Positions 32,405 to 43,900 of a DNA stretch of 64,000 nt are shown here, piece by piece. Made by a program: the position numbers and the translations under genes. Position 1 is the first letter of the stretch, and the number at the start of each line of letters is the position of its first letter. Under the pieces are notes generated by a model, which made no database searches, was not told the origin of the DNA, and was given only the letters and a program-made list of their open reading frames with translations. Source of the DNA: JBIOHP01 sp044449065 (GTDB taxonomy: Bacteria; Bacteroidota; Ignavibacteria; UBA10030; SZUA-254); the NCBI GenBank assembly GCA_044449065.1, contig JBIOHP010000008.1, forward strand, positions 62,001 to 126,000, in the 5' to 3' direction.

Positions 32405-34960
32405 ATGAAAGATTCGTTTTTCAATTTTCCACAAATGAGTATTGATATGATTCATGGATATTTTAGAAACTCCGAAGAAAATAATTCAACCGCATTCCTT
32501 TTTTTATCACTGAGAAAGTTTACAAATCATGTAATCGCGTGGCTCGCTTTGAGTTTCGTATTCGCAATTCCAAGCTTGGCTCAAGTGCCGACTATCGTAT
32601 CCTTTACTCCAACATCGGGAGTAGTGGGAACGAGCGTGACTATTACAGGCACAAATTTTAGCGCCACGCCGGCAAACGATATCGTATATTTCGGCGCCAC
32701 TCGCGCTACGGTATCTACAGCCGACTCAACATCATTGACTGTGACGGTTCCATCAGGAGCCGCGTATGGTCCGATTACCGTAACGACCAACGGGCTCACT
32801 GCCGGTTCAGTATCACCCTTCATCCCAACATTTTCTAATGGAGATTATCTCGACGGCTTCTCGATAGAAGGAAAATTCGACCTCACAACAAGTTCCGGTC
32901 CTTCGGGTTTAGCTGAAGGAGATTTAGATGGTGACGGAAAGCCCGATCTCGTCGTTGCCAATTATTACAGCAACACTATTTCAATTTATCGAAATACAGG
33001 CACGAGCGGGAGCTTCACCTCCGGTTCCTTCGCTCTAAAATTCGATCTTCCCACCGATCCGAATCCCACCGGTGTTGCCATTGCCGATCTTGATGGCGAT
33101 GGTAAACTCGATATCATCGTAGTGACATCTGGCTCAAATGAAGTCTCCGTTTATCATAACATTTCATCACCCGGTTCTCTCAACTCAGGATCGTTTGCGT
33201 CTTTCATAGATTTTTCAACCGGATCGCTTCCCAATTCTGTTGCAATAGGAGACATTGACGGAGATGGAAAACCCGACATCGTCGTGACGAATGGAAGCAG
33301 CAACACTGTTTCTGTGCTCCGGAATGAAAGCGCCATAGGCAGCATTACTTCCGCATCATTCGATCTCCCTATCACTTTTGCAACCGGAACCTCGCCGGTT
33401 GGTTTAGCTCTCGGCGATATCGATGGAGATGGCAAGGTAGATATAGTCACTGCAAATGGAGGGGGTAATTCAATTTCAATCTTCCGGAACATCGCTACTC
33501 CGGGACCCATAACATCCGGTTCCTTAGCGGGAAAAGTTGATTTTCCAACCGGTTCTTCGCCCTATGACGTTGTGATTGGAGATTTGGACGGCGACGGAAA
33601 ACAGGATATTGTGGTAAGCAACAATAGCAGCAACACCATATCTATCTTTCGAAACACGAGTACGCCGGGAATTATTGCCTCCGGCTCGCTCGCTGGCAAA
33701 GTGGATTTCCCATCTGGAGCCAGTCCGCGCGCGCTCGCCATAGGTGATATGGACGGCGAGGGAAGACCCGACATAGTAGTCACAAACGATCTCAATTATA
33801 CGATCTCTGTTTTTGATAATCACACCACGATGGGATCGATAACGACTGGTTCATTTGGCGCAAGACTTGATTTTACAACCGGTCCCCGGCCTTATAACGG
33901 GCTCGTGATCGGCGACATGGACGGCGATGGAAAACCGGATATCGCTGCCTCTGACTTAAACGGCAATACAATTTCTTTGTTCCATAATCGCGTTAGTCCA
34001 CCTCCTCTCATGGCGATATCGCCGGATTCATTTGCGGTTACATTGCGTCAAAGCGACACAACATCTCGCGTGCTAACCATAGGAAATAATGGATCTGGAA
34101 ATTTATATTGGAATGTCGGCATTGGCAATTTCTCTTCATCATCCTCATCGCAGGTTAAAGTTGTTGCTGAGCGGATGCGAAGCCAGGCAACTCAACCTGC
34201 TTCTTCTGCGGCAATCCTAAAGCCGGATGAATCCACCGCAAAGAGTAAACTTGCAGCAATGCAATCGATACCGGCGACATGGTCAAAAGATCAAACCGTT
34301 CAGGTTCTACAATCTGCAAATGAAACGGGTTCCTTACCGGATATCGCTATCGTTGCCGCGGATGATTCGTTCTCGACGGCGGACGTCGCAAGTAAACTTC
34401 TTGCAACGGGTCAATTTAATACTGTAACTGTAATTGATGGAAGGTCGGTCACACCAACCCTTTCGCAATTATTAACTTTTAAGACTGTGCTTGTTTGGAG
34501 CAACTATTGCTTTGCGAATAATGCAACGCTTGGTAATAATTTAGCGGACTATATTGACGCCGGGGGAGGCGTGGTAACGGCTATGATATCAAATTATCTT
34601 CCGGAATATTGCCAGGGAATCGGAGGCAGGTTCGATGTCGGCAATTACCGGGTGTTGACGACCGGGTATTATACATCAACCCCTGCTGAATCGATGGGAA
34701 CAATCTATTACCCGGATAATTCGATTATGCAAGGTGTCGCTTCGTTTAAGGGCGGATCATCGAGTTACCGATCACAGTCGTCTATTGTTCCGGGCGCAAT
34801 TCGCATCGCCGACTGGAGCGATGGCAGTCCTCTTGTCGCTGAACGGTATGTGAACGGGCACATTCGCGTTGATCTGGGATTTTACCCACCTTCCCAGACG
34901 TACGGTCTGATTTATGGCAATCAAGCACCGATGGGGCAAAGATTATGGCGAACGCATTGA
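32405..34960 (+). CDS. Giant secreted protein, first reading frame: TIG domain, FG-GAP/VCBS repeats (interrupted by a frameshift)
   Basis: An 851-residue frame starting at the ATG at 32405, with a signal-peptide-like hydrophobic stretch at about residues 40-60 (VIAWLALSFVFAIPSLAQ). Then come an IPT/TIG immunoglobulin-like domain (PTIVSFTPTSGVVGTSVTIT), seven FG-GAP/VCBS repeats with calcium-binding cores such as DLDGDGKPDLVV, a BACON-like Ig segment (MAISPDSFAVTL), and a ThuA/GATase-like region (residues about 650-850; LPDIAIVAADDS, VLVWSNYCF). The frame closes just after RVDLGFYPPS, where related proteins continue with SDVRSDLW. That continuation is present in the -1 frame, in line with the next frame. 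It is therefore the N-terminal part of one giant gene. Whether the frameshift is real cannot be told from the sequence. Confidence 0.82.
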   Translation: MKDSFFNFPQMSIDMIHGYFRNSEENNSTAFLFLSLRKFTNHVIAWLALSFVFAIPSLAQVPTIVSFTPTSGVVGTSVTITGTNFSATPANDIVYFGATRATVSTADSTSLTVTVPSGAAYGPITVTTNGLTAGSVSPFIPTFSNGDYLDGFSIEGKFDLTTSSGPSGLAEGDLDGDGKPDLVVANYYSNTISIYRNTGTSGSFTSGSFALKFDLPTDPNPTGVAIADLDGDGKLDIIVVTSGSNEVSVYHNISSPGSLNSGSFASFIDFSTGSLPNSVAIGDIDGDGKPDIVVTNGSSNTVSVLRNESAIGSITSASFDLPITFATGTSPVGLALGDIDGDGKVDIVTANGGGNSISIFRNIATPGPITSGSLAGKVDFPTGSSPYDVVIGDLDGDGKQDIVVSNNSSNTISIFRNTSTPGIIASGSLAGKVDFPSGASPRALAIGDMDGEGRPDIVVTNDLNYTISVFDNHTTMGSITTGSFGARLDFTTGPRPYNGLVIGDMDGDGKPDIAASDLNGNTISLFHNRVSPPPLMAISPDSFAVTLRQSDTTSRVLTIGNNGSGNLYWNVGIGNFSSSSSSQVKVVAERMRSQATQPASSAAILKPDESTAKSKLAAMQSIPATWSKDQTVQVLQSANETGSLPDIAIVAADDSFSTADVASKLLATGQFNTVTVIDGRSVTPTLSQLLTFKTVLVWSNYCFANNATLGNNLADYIDAGGGVVTAMISNYLPEYCQGIGGRFDVGNYRVLTTGYYTSTPAESMGTIYYPDNSIMQGVASFKGGSSSYRSQSSIVPGAIRIADWSDGSPLVAERYVNGHIRVDLGFYPPSQTYGLIYGNQAPMGQRLWRTH
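34891..34945 (+). other. Apparent single-base frameshift joining the two parts of the giant exoprotein gene
   Basis: Frame 0 reads FYPPS then loses family resemblance and stops at 34960. The -1 frame reads DVRSDLWQSSTDGAKIMANA without a break into the downstream frame. One base missing at about 34893-34897, near the TTCCC run, would restore a single frame of about 13.27 kb (roughly 4,420 codons). Confidence 0.8.
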
Positions 34961-37900
34961 CGCGCGTAAGCGGAATGGTGTTTTTGAGGGCAACCCAATA
35001 TTCGGGCATAACGCTCCCCGGTTCACCGCAAACGAACGCCATAAACGTAAGCGCGAAAAATTTAGTAGCCGGAAGTTATACGAACAATATCGTCGCCATT
35101 GGCAACGATACAATAAACAAGATCAAGATTGTTCCCGTTCAATTAACCGTGCTTAGCGCGCCGTTGTTCTCGGCCTCTCCAACTTCGCTGAACTGGGGTT
35201 GGCTTGGAGGGTTAACAAAAGAAGACAGCATAACTGTAACAAATACCGGGCAGGAAACATTATCCATTTCATCAGTGATAACGGATAACCCTGATCTCAG
35301 CGTCTTGCCTTCTTCCGGCGATATTTACCCAGGCGCGCAAAAGGTATTCTACGTTTCACTACGCGCATCCATACAGGGAGCAGGAACGGGCAATATTATT
35401 TTTACGCACAATGCCCCGTACTCGCCTGCCATGGTTCACATTTCCTATGGAATTTCGTACACCATTAATGCCAGCGCCGGGACGAACGGCAGCATCAATC
35501 CCTCCGGCGCCGTTAGTGCTGTGAATGGCGCTAATGTACATTTTAGCATAATTCCGGCTGCCGGGTATCATGTGGATAGTCTCCTTGTCGATGGAACTCC
35601 ACAAAAAACCGACACCCAGTATACGTTTCAAAACGTGTTGGCAAGCCATTCCATTCGTGCCACATTTGCAATAAATACCTATACGATTTACGCGAGCGGA
35701 TCAAGTTACGGTACGATCACGCCGGGGGGAAGTACGACTGTAAATTACGGCGGCAACCCGCATTTCAGCATGATACCCGATACCGGGTACGGCTCCCAGG
35801 TTGAAAGTCTCTATATTGATGGAATCTCCGTTTTACCCGATACCCAATACACGTTTACGAATGTAAGCGCTAGTCACACGATATATGTGCTCTTTGGAAT
35901 TCCCAAAAACCTTCCGGTTATTGCGGTAAACGCGAATCTTCAGAATTTTGCGAATCAGGTTTCTGTCACCTCAATAACGAACGTGTTGCGCAAAATGGAT
36001 CAATTCAAAACGCGGTATGTGCTGTCGCCTGATGGGTTAGATTCGCTAGCGAAGGCGAGAGATTGGTTCATAGCCAAACTACAATCGTATGGATATTCTG
36101 ATATTGTTCAACAGGATTTCACCTATCAGGGAAATACCCTCGAGAATATTATTGTCACAAAGACCGGAACGCGCTATCCCGACACCATGATTGTTCTGGG
36201 CGCGCACTATGACAGCATGAATTGTCCGGGTACGGACGACGATGGCACAGGCGATGCGTTGGTTCTGGAAGCTGCAAGGATTTTAGCAAACAGGAACTGT
36301 GAATATACAATAAAATTAATCCTCTTCTCCGCCGAAGAAGAAGGGCTGGTTGGCAGTAACGCTTTCGTTCAAAGTATAGCACGACCTCAAAATTACAATA
36401 TCCGACTCATGATTAATATTGATATGGTCGGCTATTCCGGAGGAAGAAGCGATGTGTGGTCGTTGAAGGATTATGCAGCAGCTCCTGCAAAAAATGCTCT
36501 TTCCGCTTTGTTCTGCGATACCCTGGCAGCCATGGCTGAAATGTACTCGCCAATGCCGACAAAAATAGGCATACAGAGCAACAGCGACTTTGCAGCATTT
36601 CAAGTTGTTGGAGTGCCTACAACAGGATTTTTCGAAACAATTCGGACACCCCATTATCATCTTCCGAGCGATTCGTTGATATATGTGGATACAAATTATG
36701 CGGCAAAAGTAATCAGAGGCGCGGTTGCTGGTCTCGCATACTTTGCGAGAAGTATTCCGATCATAACCGCATCGGCTGGAAACAATGGAATAATCACTCC
36801 TACTGGAATTATTAACGCTGATACCATTACCACACAGCATTTCAGTATTTCACCGAATCCGGGATATCATGTCGATAGTCTCATTATCGATGGGGCGCTT
36901 GTAACGTCAGATACACAATACACATTCGCTCATGTGAATATAGATCATTCCATACAGGTAACCTTTGCCGTGAATGCTGTCCCAACCACAAGAACGAGTG
37001 TTGCGACCGGAAACTGGAACTCGATAGCTACCTGGTCAGGCGGTGTAGTTCCCACATCGATAGATTCAGTTATCATCGGCGGGGGATATACTGTAACGCT
37101 CAACGTTAATAATGCAGCTTGCTCCGGAATGGAAATCGGCAGTCCTACAAGCGGCGGTGGAGCGGGCACATTGATCTTCAATAGCAGTTCCCAGCTTACG
37201 GTAACACGATTAGTTCACCTCGGCAACGCTTCATCACGGACCGGCAGCATTAACATGACGAATGGTGGAACCCTCATATGCAACGCGATCACTGTGACAA
37301 ATTTGGGAACATGGACGCCGGGAACCGGAACAGTTCAACTTAATACAAACAATACGCTTCCTGCGGCGTTAACTACGTATAATAATTTAATCATCAATAG
37401 TCCCAGCACATCGACCCTTGGCGTTGCCACAACAATAACTGGAAATTTAGTGATCTCATCCGGGGCAACTCTATCTGTCGGCACATCAAATTTTGCGCTG
37501 AATGTTGCCGGCGATTGGTTAAACAATGGCACATTTACCGCTGGAACTGGTACGGTTACCATTAATGGAACCGCTCAGGATACCATCGGTGGATCGGCGT
37601 CAACTGCATTCAATACACTCACGATTAGTAATTCAATTGGTGTACGGCTTACATCAAATATAACCGAAGCCGGCAATTTATCTATTACGGCAGGGAATTT
37701 CGATTTACAAACTTTCACCGCAAACCGAACGGCAGGCGGTGGCACTCTCACTGTTGGCGCCGGTGCAACGCTGACCATTGGCGGGACAAACACCATGCCC
37801 GCAAATTTCACCACTCACACATTTAATGCAACTTCCACCATTAACTATGACGGTGTGTCCCAAACAATTTCGAGCGAAAATTATGCCGGAAACCTAACTT

Positions 37901-40900
37901 TATCAGGTTCGGGCACGAAAACACTCCAAACAGGCACAACGACGATTGGCGGCAATCTCACGCTGAGTGGAACCGACACGGCAACCACCGTTGCAAACCT
38001 ATCAATCACAAGCGGTCTAACAGTTGGCAGCGGTGCACTATTCACAGTTGCAGGATTTAACATATCGGTTACTGGATCAACATCGGTAACCGGCACGCTA
38101 GCCTTTAGCAGCCCGACAGGGACTAAAACATTCACAGGAAATGTAACGATTAATAGCGGCGGAGCCTGGAGTGAAACTGCGTCTCCGGCATTTTCGTTCG
38201 CAGGAAATTTACAAAATAGCGGCATACTAACTTCAAATACCGGTGTACATACTTTTTCGGGTGCGACCAAGACATTTAGCGGCACAAATGCGATTTCAAT
38301 TCCAAGCGCCACTATCACCGGCACGTACACCAATAACGGCGTCCTTACCGTGGGAACCGCCCTTGCCGGAGCCGGCGGTTTAACACAGGGGGCTGCAGTA
38401 ACAGATACTCTCAATTTAGGCGGCACTTCCACAATCACTACCTTAACCGCGACAGGAGCCGGGAATACAGTAAATTACTATGGAGTTGCACAAACAGTGC
38501 ACAGCAATAATTATTATAACCTGACGCTGAGCGGCAGCGGCGCGAAAACCTTACAGACCGGAACTACAACTATTGGAGGTAATTTAACTCTGAGTGGAAC
38601 TGCCACCGCAACAACAGTGGTCGCTTTGGCTGTTACAGGCAACTTTTCGGTTGGCAGCGGCGCAACATTTACCGTGGCAGGATTTAATATATCTGTTTCC
38701 GGATCAACCTCGGTAGCCGGAACATTAACTCACAGCAATGCCACCGGCACAAAAACATACACCGGAAACGTCACGATCAACAGCGGCGCGATATGGAATG
38801 ATAATGCCGCTGTGGTAGCTATTTCGTTCGGTGGAAATTTACAAAATGATGGGACAATGAATGCCGGCACAGGGGTTCACACATTTAGCGGATCTTCAAA
38901 GACAATCAGCGGGGCAAACCCCGTTTCGATTCCCAACGTGACCATCAGCGGAACTACCACCAATAACGGCGTTCTAACGATTTCAACAGCGTTGGCCGGA
39001 AGCAGCACGCTAATAAACGGCGCCGCAGGCATCCTCAATCTTGGTCAGGCGACAGCGCCTGCTCCAACAATTACTTCAACCGCGGCAGGCAACACAGTCA
39101 ATTATAATGCCGCAGGCGCCCAGACACTAAAAGCCACGACGTACTCTAATTTAACGTTGAACGGAAGCGGCGCGAAAACCGTTACCGGATCAACTATCAA
39201 TGGAACATTGTCACTCCAGGGCGCCGCAACAACGGCAGGAACAATTCCCGCGTATGGTAGCAATGCGACTATACAATATGCCGGGAGCGGATCACAAACC
39301 ACTGGCATCGAAATGAGCTCGACAGTTGCGCCGAATGTAAATATTAATAACAGCAACAGCGTAATATTATTGGGAAGCAAAACCTTTAACGATACATTAA
39401 CGTTTACATCCGGCAGGATATCGACAGGCGCGAACACATTGACTGCCGGGATAATCATCGGCGCGAATTCCAATGCCTACGTCTACGGAAACTTATTGAA
39501 GACATTTCCCACCGGCGGGCCTACGACTCGTACGTTTGAGGTTGGCGATGCAGCGAAATACGCCCCTGTCTCTATTACGATTAACAACGTTAGCATCGCC
39601 GGTTCATTAACGGCAAAAACAACTGGCGCCGAGCATCCGAATATCGGAACATCGGGACTGCTTTCCGCCAAAGACGTTAACAGATATTGGATATTAACAA
39701 ATACCGGGATGTCGTTCGACAATTACAGCACAACACTCAACTGGAATGCAAGCGATATTGACCCAGGCGCCGACACTGCGACGTTTCAAGTCGCAAAATT
39801 TAATTCGCCCAATTGGACGTTGACAACCTCCTCGGGACAAACCGGAACCGGGATTACCACATCCGGATTGACTTCCTTTAGCGATTTCGCCGTAGGAAAT
39901 CTCGCCTCTTTTACGATCACGGCTGACGCCGGAACAAATGGAACAATTTCTCCGACCGGGACAGTGGGGGTTGCAAATGGAGCAAACCAGCATTTCAGTA
40001 TCACTCCCAATGCAGGTTACCATGTAGATTCGCTTGTTGTTGATGGCGTTCCGATAACTCCTGATACCCAATATACATTTAATAATGTCACATCAAACCA
40101 TGCTATCCATGCGCACTTTGCAATCAATACTTTTATGATAACCGCTTCGGCGGGATTGAACGGCATTATTTCACCGAACGGGACGACGATTGTAAATTAT
40201 AACGGCAGCCAACATTTTAGTATAATCCCTGGTACCGGGTACCATGTCGATAGCTTAATCATTGATGGAACTTCAGTAACTACCGATACACAATACACAT
40301 TCAGCAGTGTTCAGACGAACCATACTATTCACGTTGCGTTTAGAATCAATAGCTATACTGTGACTGCATCGGTGGGAGCGAATGGAGGTATCACTCCATC
40401 GGGAATAATCAATGCCAATTACGGCTCGAATGTCCATTTTAGCATTTCGCCCAACACCGGATATCACGTTGATAGTCTCATCATTGATGGAATACCGGTA
40501 GCTGCCGATACGCAATATACCTTCAGCACTATTCAGACGAGCCATACTATTCACGTTGCATTTAGAATCAATAGCTATACAGTGACTGCATCGGCGGGAA
40601 CGAATGGAGGCATCACTCCATCCGGAATAATCAATGCCAATTACGGCTCAAGTGTCCATTTTAGCATTTCGCCCAACACAGGATATCACGTCGATAGTCT
40701 CATCGTTAATGGAACGACAGTAGCCGCCGATACGCAATACACATTCAACAATGTTCAGACGAACCATACCATTCACGTTGCGTTTAGAATCAATAGCTAT
40801 ACAGTGTCTGCATCGGCGGGAACGAATGGAGGCATTACTCCAAACGGAATAATAAATGCCAACTACGGCTCGAATGTCCATTTTAGCATTGTCCCGAACA

Positions 40901-43900
40901 CAGGATATCACGTCGATAGTTTGATCGTTGATGGAACGACATTAGCAGCCGATACGCAATACACATTCAGCAATGTTCAGACGAACCATACTATTCACGT
41001 TGCGTTTAGAATCAATAGCTATACAGTGACTGCATCCGCAGGAGCGAATGGGACCATCACTCCAACCGGAATAACCAATGCCAATTACGACTCAAGTGTC
41101 CATTTTAGCATTTCGCCCAACACAGGATATCACGTTGACAGTCTCATCGTTGATGGAACGACATTAGCAACCGATACGCAATACACATTCAACAATGTTC
41201 AGACGAACCATATCATTCACGTTGCGTTTAGAATCAATAGCTATACAGTGACAGCATCCGCTGGAGCGAATGGAACTCTCACTCCATCCGGAATAATCTA
41301 TGCCAACTATGGCTCAAATGTTCATTTTAGCATTGCGCCAACTACGGGTTACCATATTGATAGTTTAATTGTCGACGGTTCTCCGGTAACCCCCGATACG
41401 CAATATACGTTTAGTAATGTGCAGGCGAATCATACCTTCCGAGCGACTTTTGCCGTCGATGTGTACACTATTACAGCGTCATGGTCGGGTCCAGGTTACA
41501 TGACCCCAACGTATGTTTATTCTGATATTAATCCTTTTCAGGTAAGCGTGAATTATGGGGATAGCGCAACAGTTTATCTGTGGGTAGGAACCGATTCCAA
41601 GATCGACAGTATTTTCATTGATGGAGTGTCACAGCCGTTATCGAATATGGGGGTAACGCAAAAAACTCTAAACGTTTGGGGAGTTAACAGTTCTCAGCCG
41701 GTGCCCTATACCTTCCACACGGTAACGGCAAATCATTTTATTCGCGTGGTTTTTGATTGGTATAAATTTACTCTCAATGTGACAGCCGGACCTCACGGAA
41801 CTATTTCTCCCAGCGGGACATTAACTTATCCGATGCATTCCATTGTGCATATCAGCATCGTCCCGGATACGGGATATCACGTGGATAGTTTAATCGTCGA
41901 TGGGGCGCCAATTCCACCTGATACGCAATATAATGTGCCTTCTCAAGATTATTCTTATGGTTCGACGCATTCGATCCGCGCAACATTTGCTGTCACCACA
42001 TTTACCATTATATCCTCGGCTGACCTTAACGGGACAATTTTGCCCACTCCTTCGGTGGTCGTCAATTTCGGCGCGAGTCAACATTTCAGCATTGTACCCC
42101 ATACCGGATACCATGTCGACAGCTTACTTGTTGATGGAACGCCGATTGCCGCTGATACGCAATATACCTTCAGCCATGTGCAGGTGAACCATAGTATTCA
42201 TGCTGCGTTTAGAATTAATAGCTACACAATTACTCCCTCCGTCGGAGCGAATGGAAATATTAATCCATCTGGATCATTCAATGCCAATTACGGCTCAAAT
42301 GTCCATTTTAGCATTTCGCCGAATACAGGTTACCATGTCGATAGCTTAATCATTGATGGAACTCCGTTAGCAGCCGATACGCAATACACATTCAGCCATG
42401 TTCAGACGAACCATACTATTCACGTTGCGTTTAGAATCAATAGTTATACGGTGACTGCATCGGCGGGAGTGAATGGAACCATCACTCCGTCCGGAATAAT
42501 CAATGCTAACTATGGCTCGGCTGTCCATTTTAGCATTTCGCCAAATACGGGCTACCATGTGGACAGCTTAATTGTTGATGGAAATCCGGTTGCCGCTGAT
42601 ACACAATACACATTCAGCAATGCTCAAACGAACCATACCATTCACGCAGCGTTTAGAATAAATAGCTATACAGTGACTGCATCCGCTGGAGCGAACGGAA
42701 GCATCACCCCAACCGGTATAATCAATGCCAACTATGGCTCAAATGTCCAATTCAGTATTTCGCCGAAAACAGGCTACCATGTCGATAGCTTAATCATTGA
42801 TGGAACGCCGGTTGCCGCCGATACACAATACACAATCAGCAATGTTCAGACAAATCATACTATTCACGTTGCGTTTAGAATCAATAGTTATACAGTGACT
42901 TCATCCGCAGGATTGAATGGAACCATCACTCCATCCGGAATAATTAATGCTAATTATGGTTCAGCCGCCCATTTCAGTATAGCGCCAAATACCGGCTACC
43001 ATGTCGATAGCTTAATCATTGATGGAACGCCGGTTGCAGCCGATACGCAATATACCTTCAACAATGTCCAGGCGAATCACAGCATCCGAGCGACTTTTGC
43101 CGTCAATGTGTACACCATTACTGCGTCATGGTCAGGTCCCGGTTATGTGACGCCAACGTATAATTATTCTGATATTAATCCTTTTCAGGTAAACGTGAAT
43201 TACGGCGATAGCGCAACTGTCTACATGTGGATAGGAACAGATACCAAGATCGATAGTATTTTCATTGACGGAGTATCGCAACCGTTATCGAATCTGAAAG
43301 CGACACAAAAACCTCTAAACGTTAGGGAAGTTAAAAGTTCTCAGCCGGTACCATATACTTTCCATAATGTAACGACAAATCATTTTATTCGTGTGGTATT
43401 TGATTGGTATAAATTTACTCTCAATGTGACAGCCGGACCTCATGGAACTATTTATCCGAATGGAACATTAACCTATCCTATGCATTCTCTTGTGCATATC
43501 AGCATCGTGCCGGATACAGGATATCATGTGGATAGTTTAATCGTCGATGGAACATCGATTCCACCCGATACGCAATATGATGTGCCTTCTCAAGATTATT
43601 CTTATGGTTCGACGCATTCGATCCGCGCCACGTTTGCGATCAATGTCTTTATGATCACCTCATCGGCGGGAGCGCACGGAACGATATCTCCGATGCCCTC
43701 TGTCAATGTAAATTACGGCGCTGCTCAGGCATTCATAATGACCCCGGCGGTGAATTATCACATCGATAGCATAGTTGTCGATGGCGTATATCTCGGCAGC
43801 TCATCGCCTTATACAATTACAAACGTGACCGCCGCCCATACTATCCATGTAACATTCGCGATTAATATGTTTACCATAACTACGTTCGCAGGACCGCATG

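Noticed and set aside
34880..34915. Programmed -1 ribosomal frameshifting to join the two halves of the giant gene
   Set aside because: No X-XXY-YYZ slippery heptamer followed by a strong stem is evident; a missing base near the TTCCC run explains the break more simply.
40339..43100. CRISPR array, suggested by regular repeats
   Set aside because: The repeats are 222 nt, lie in one continuous reading frame and encode protein repeats; there are no short spacers or cas genes.
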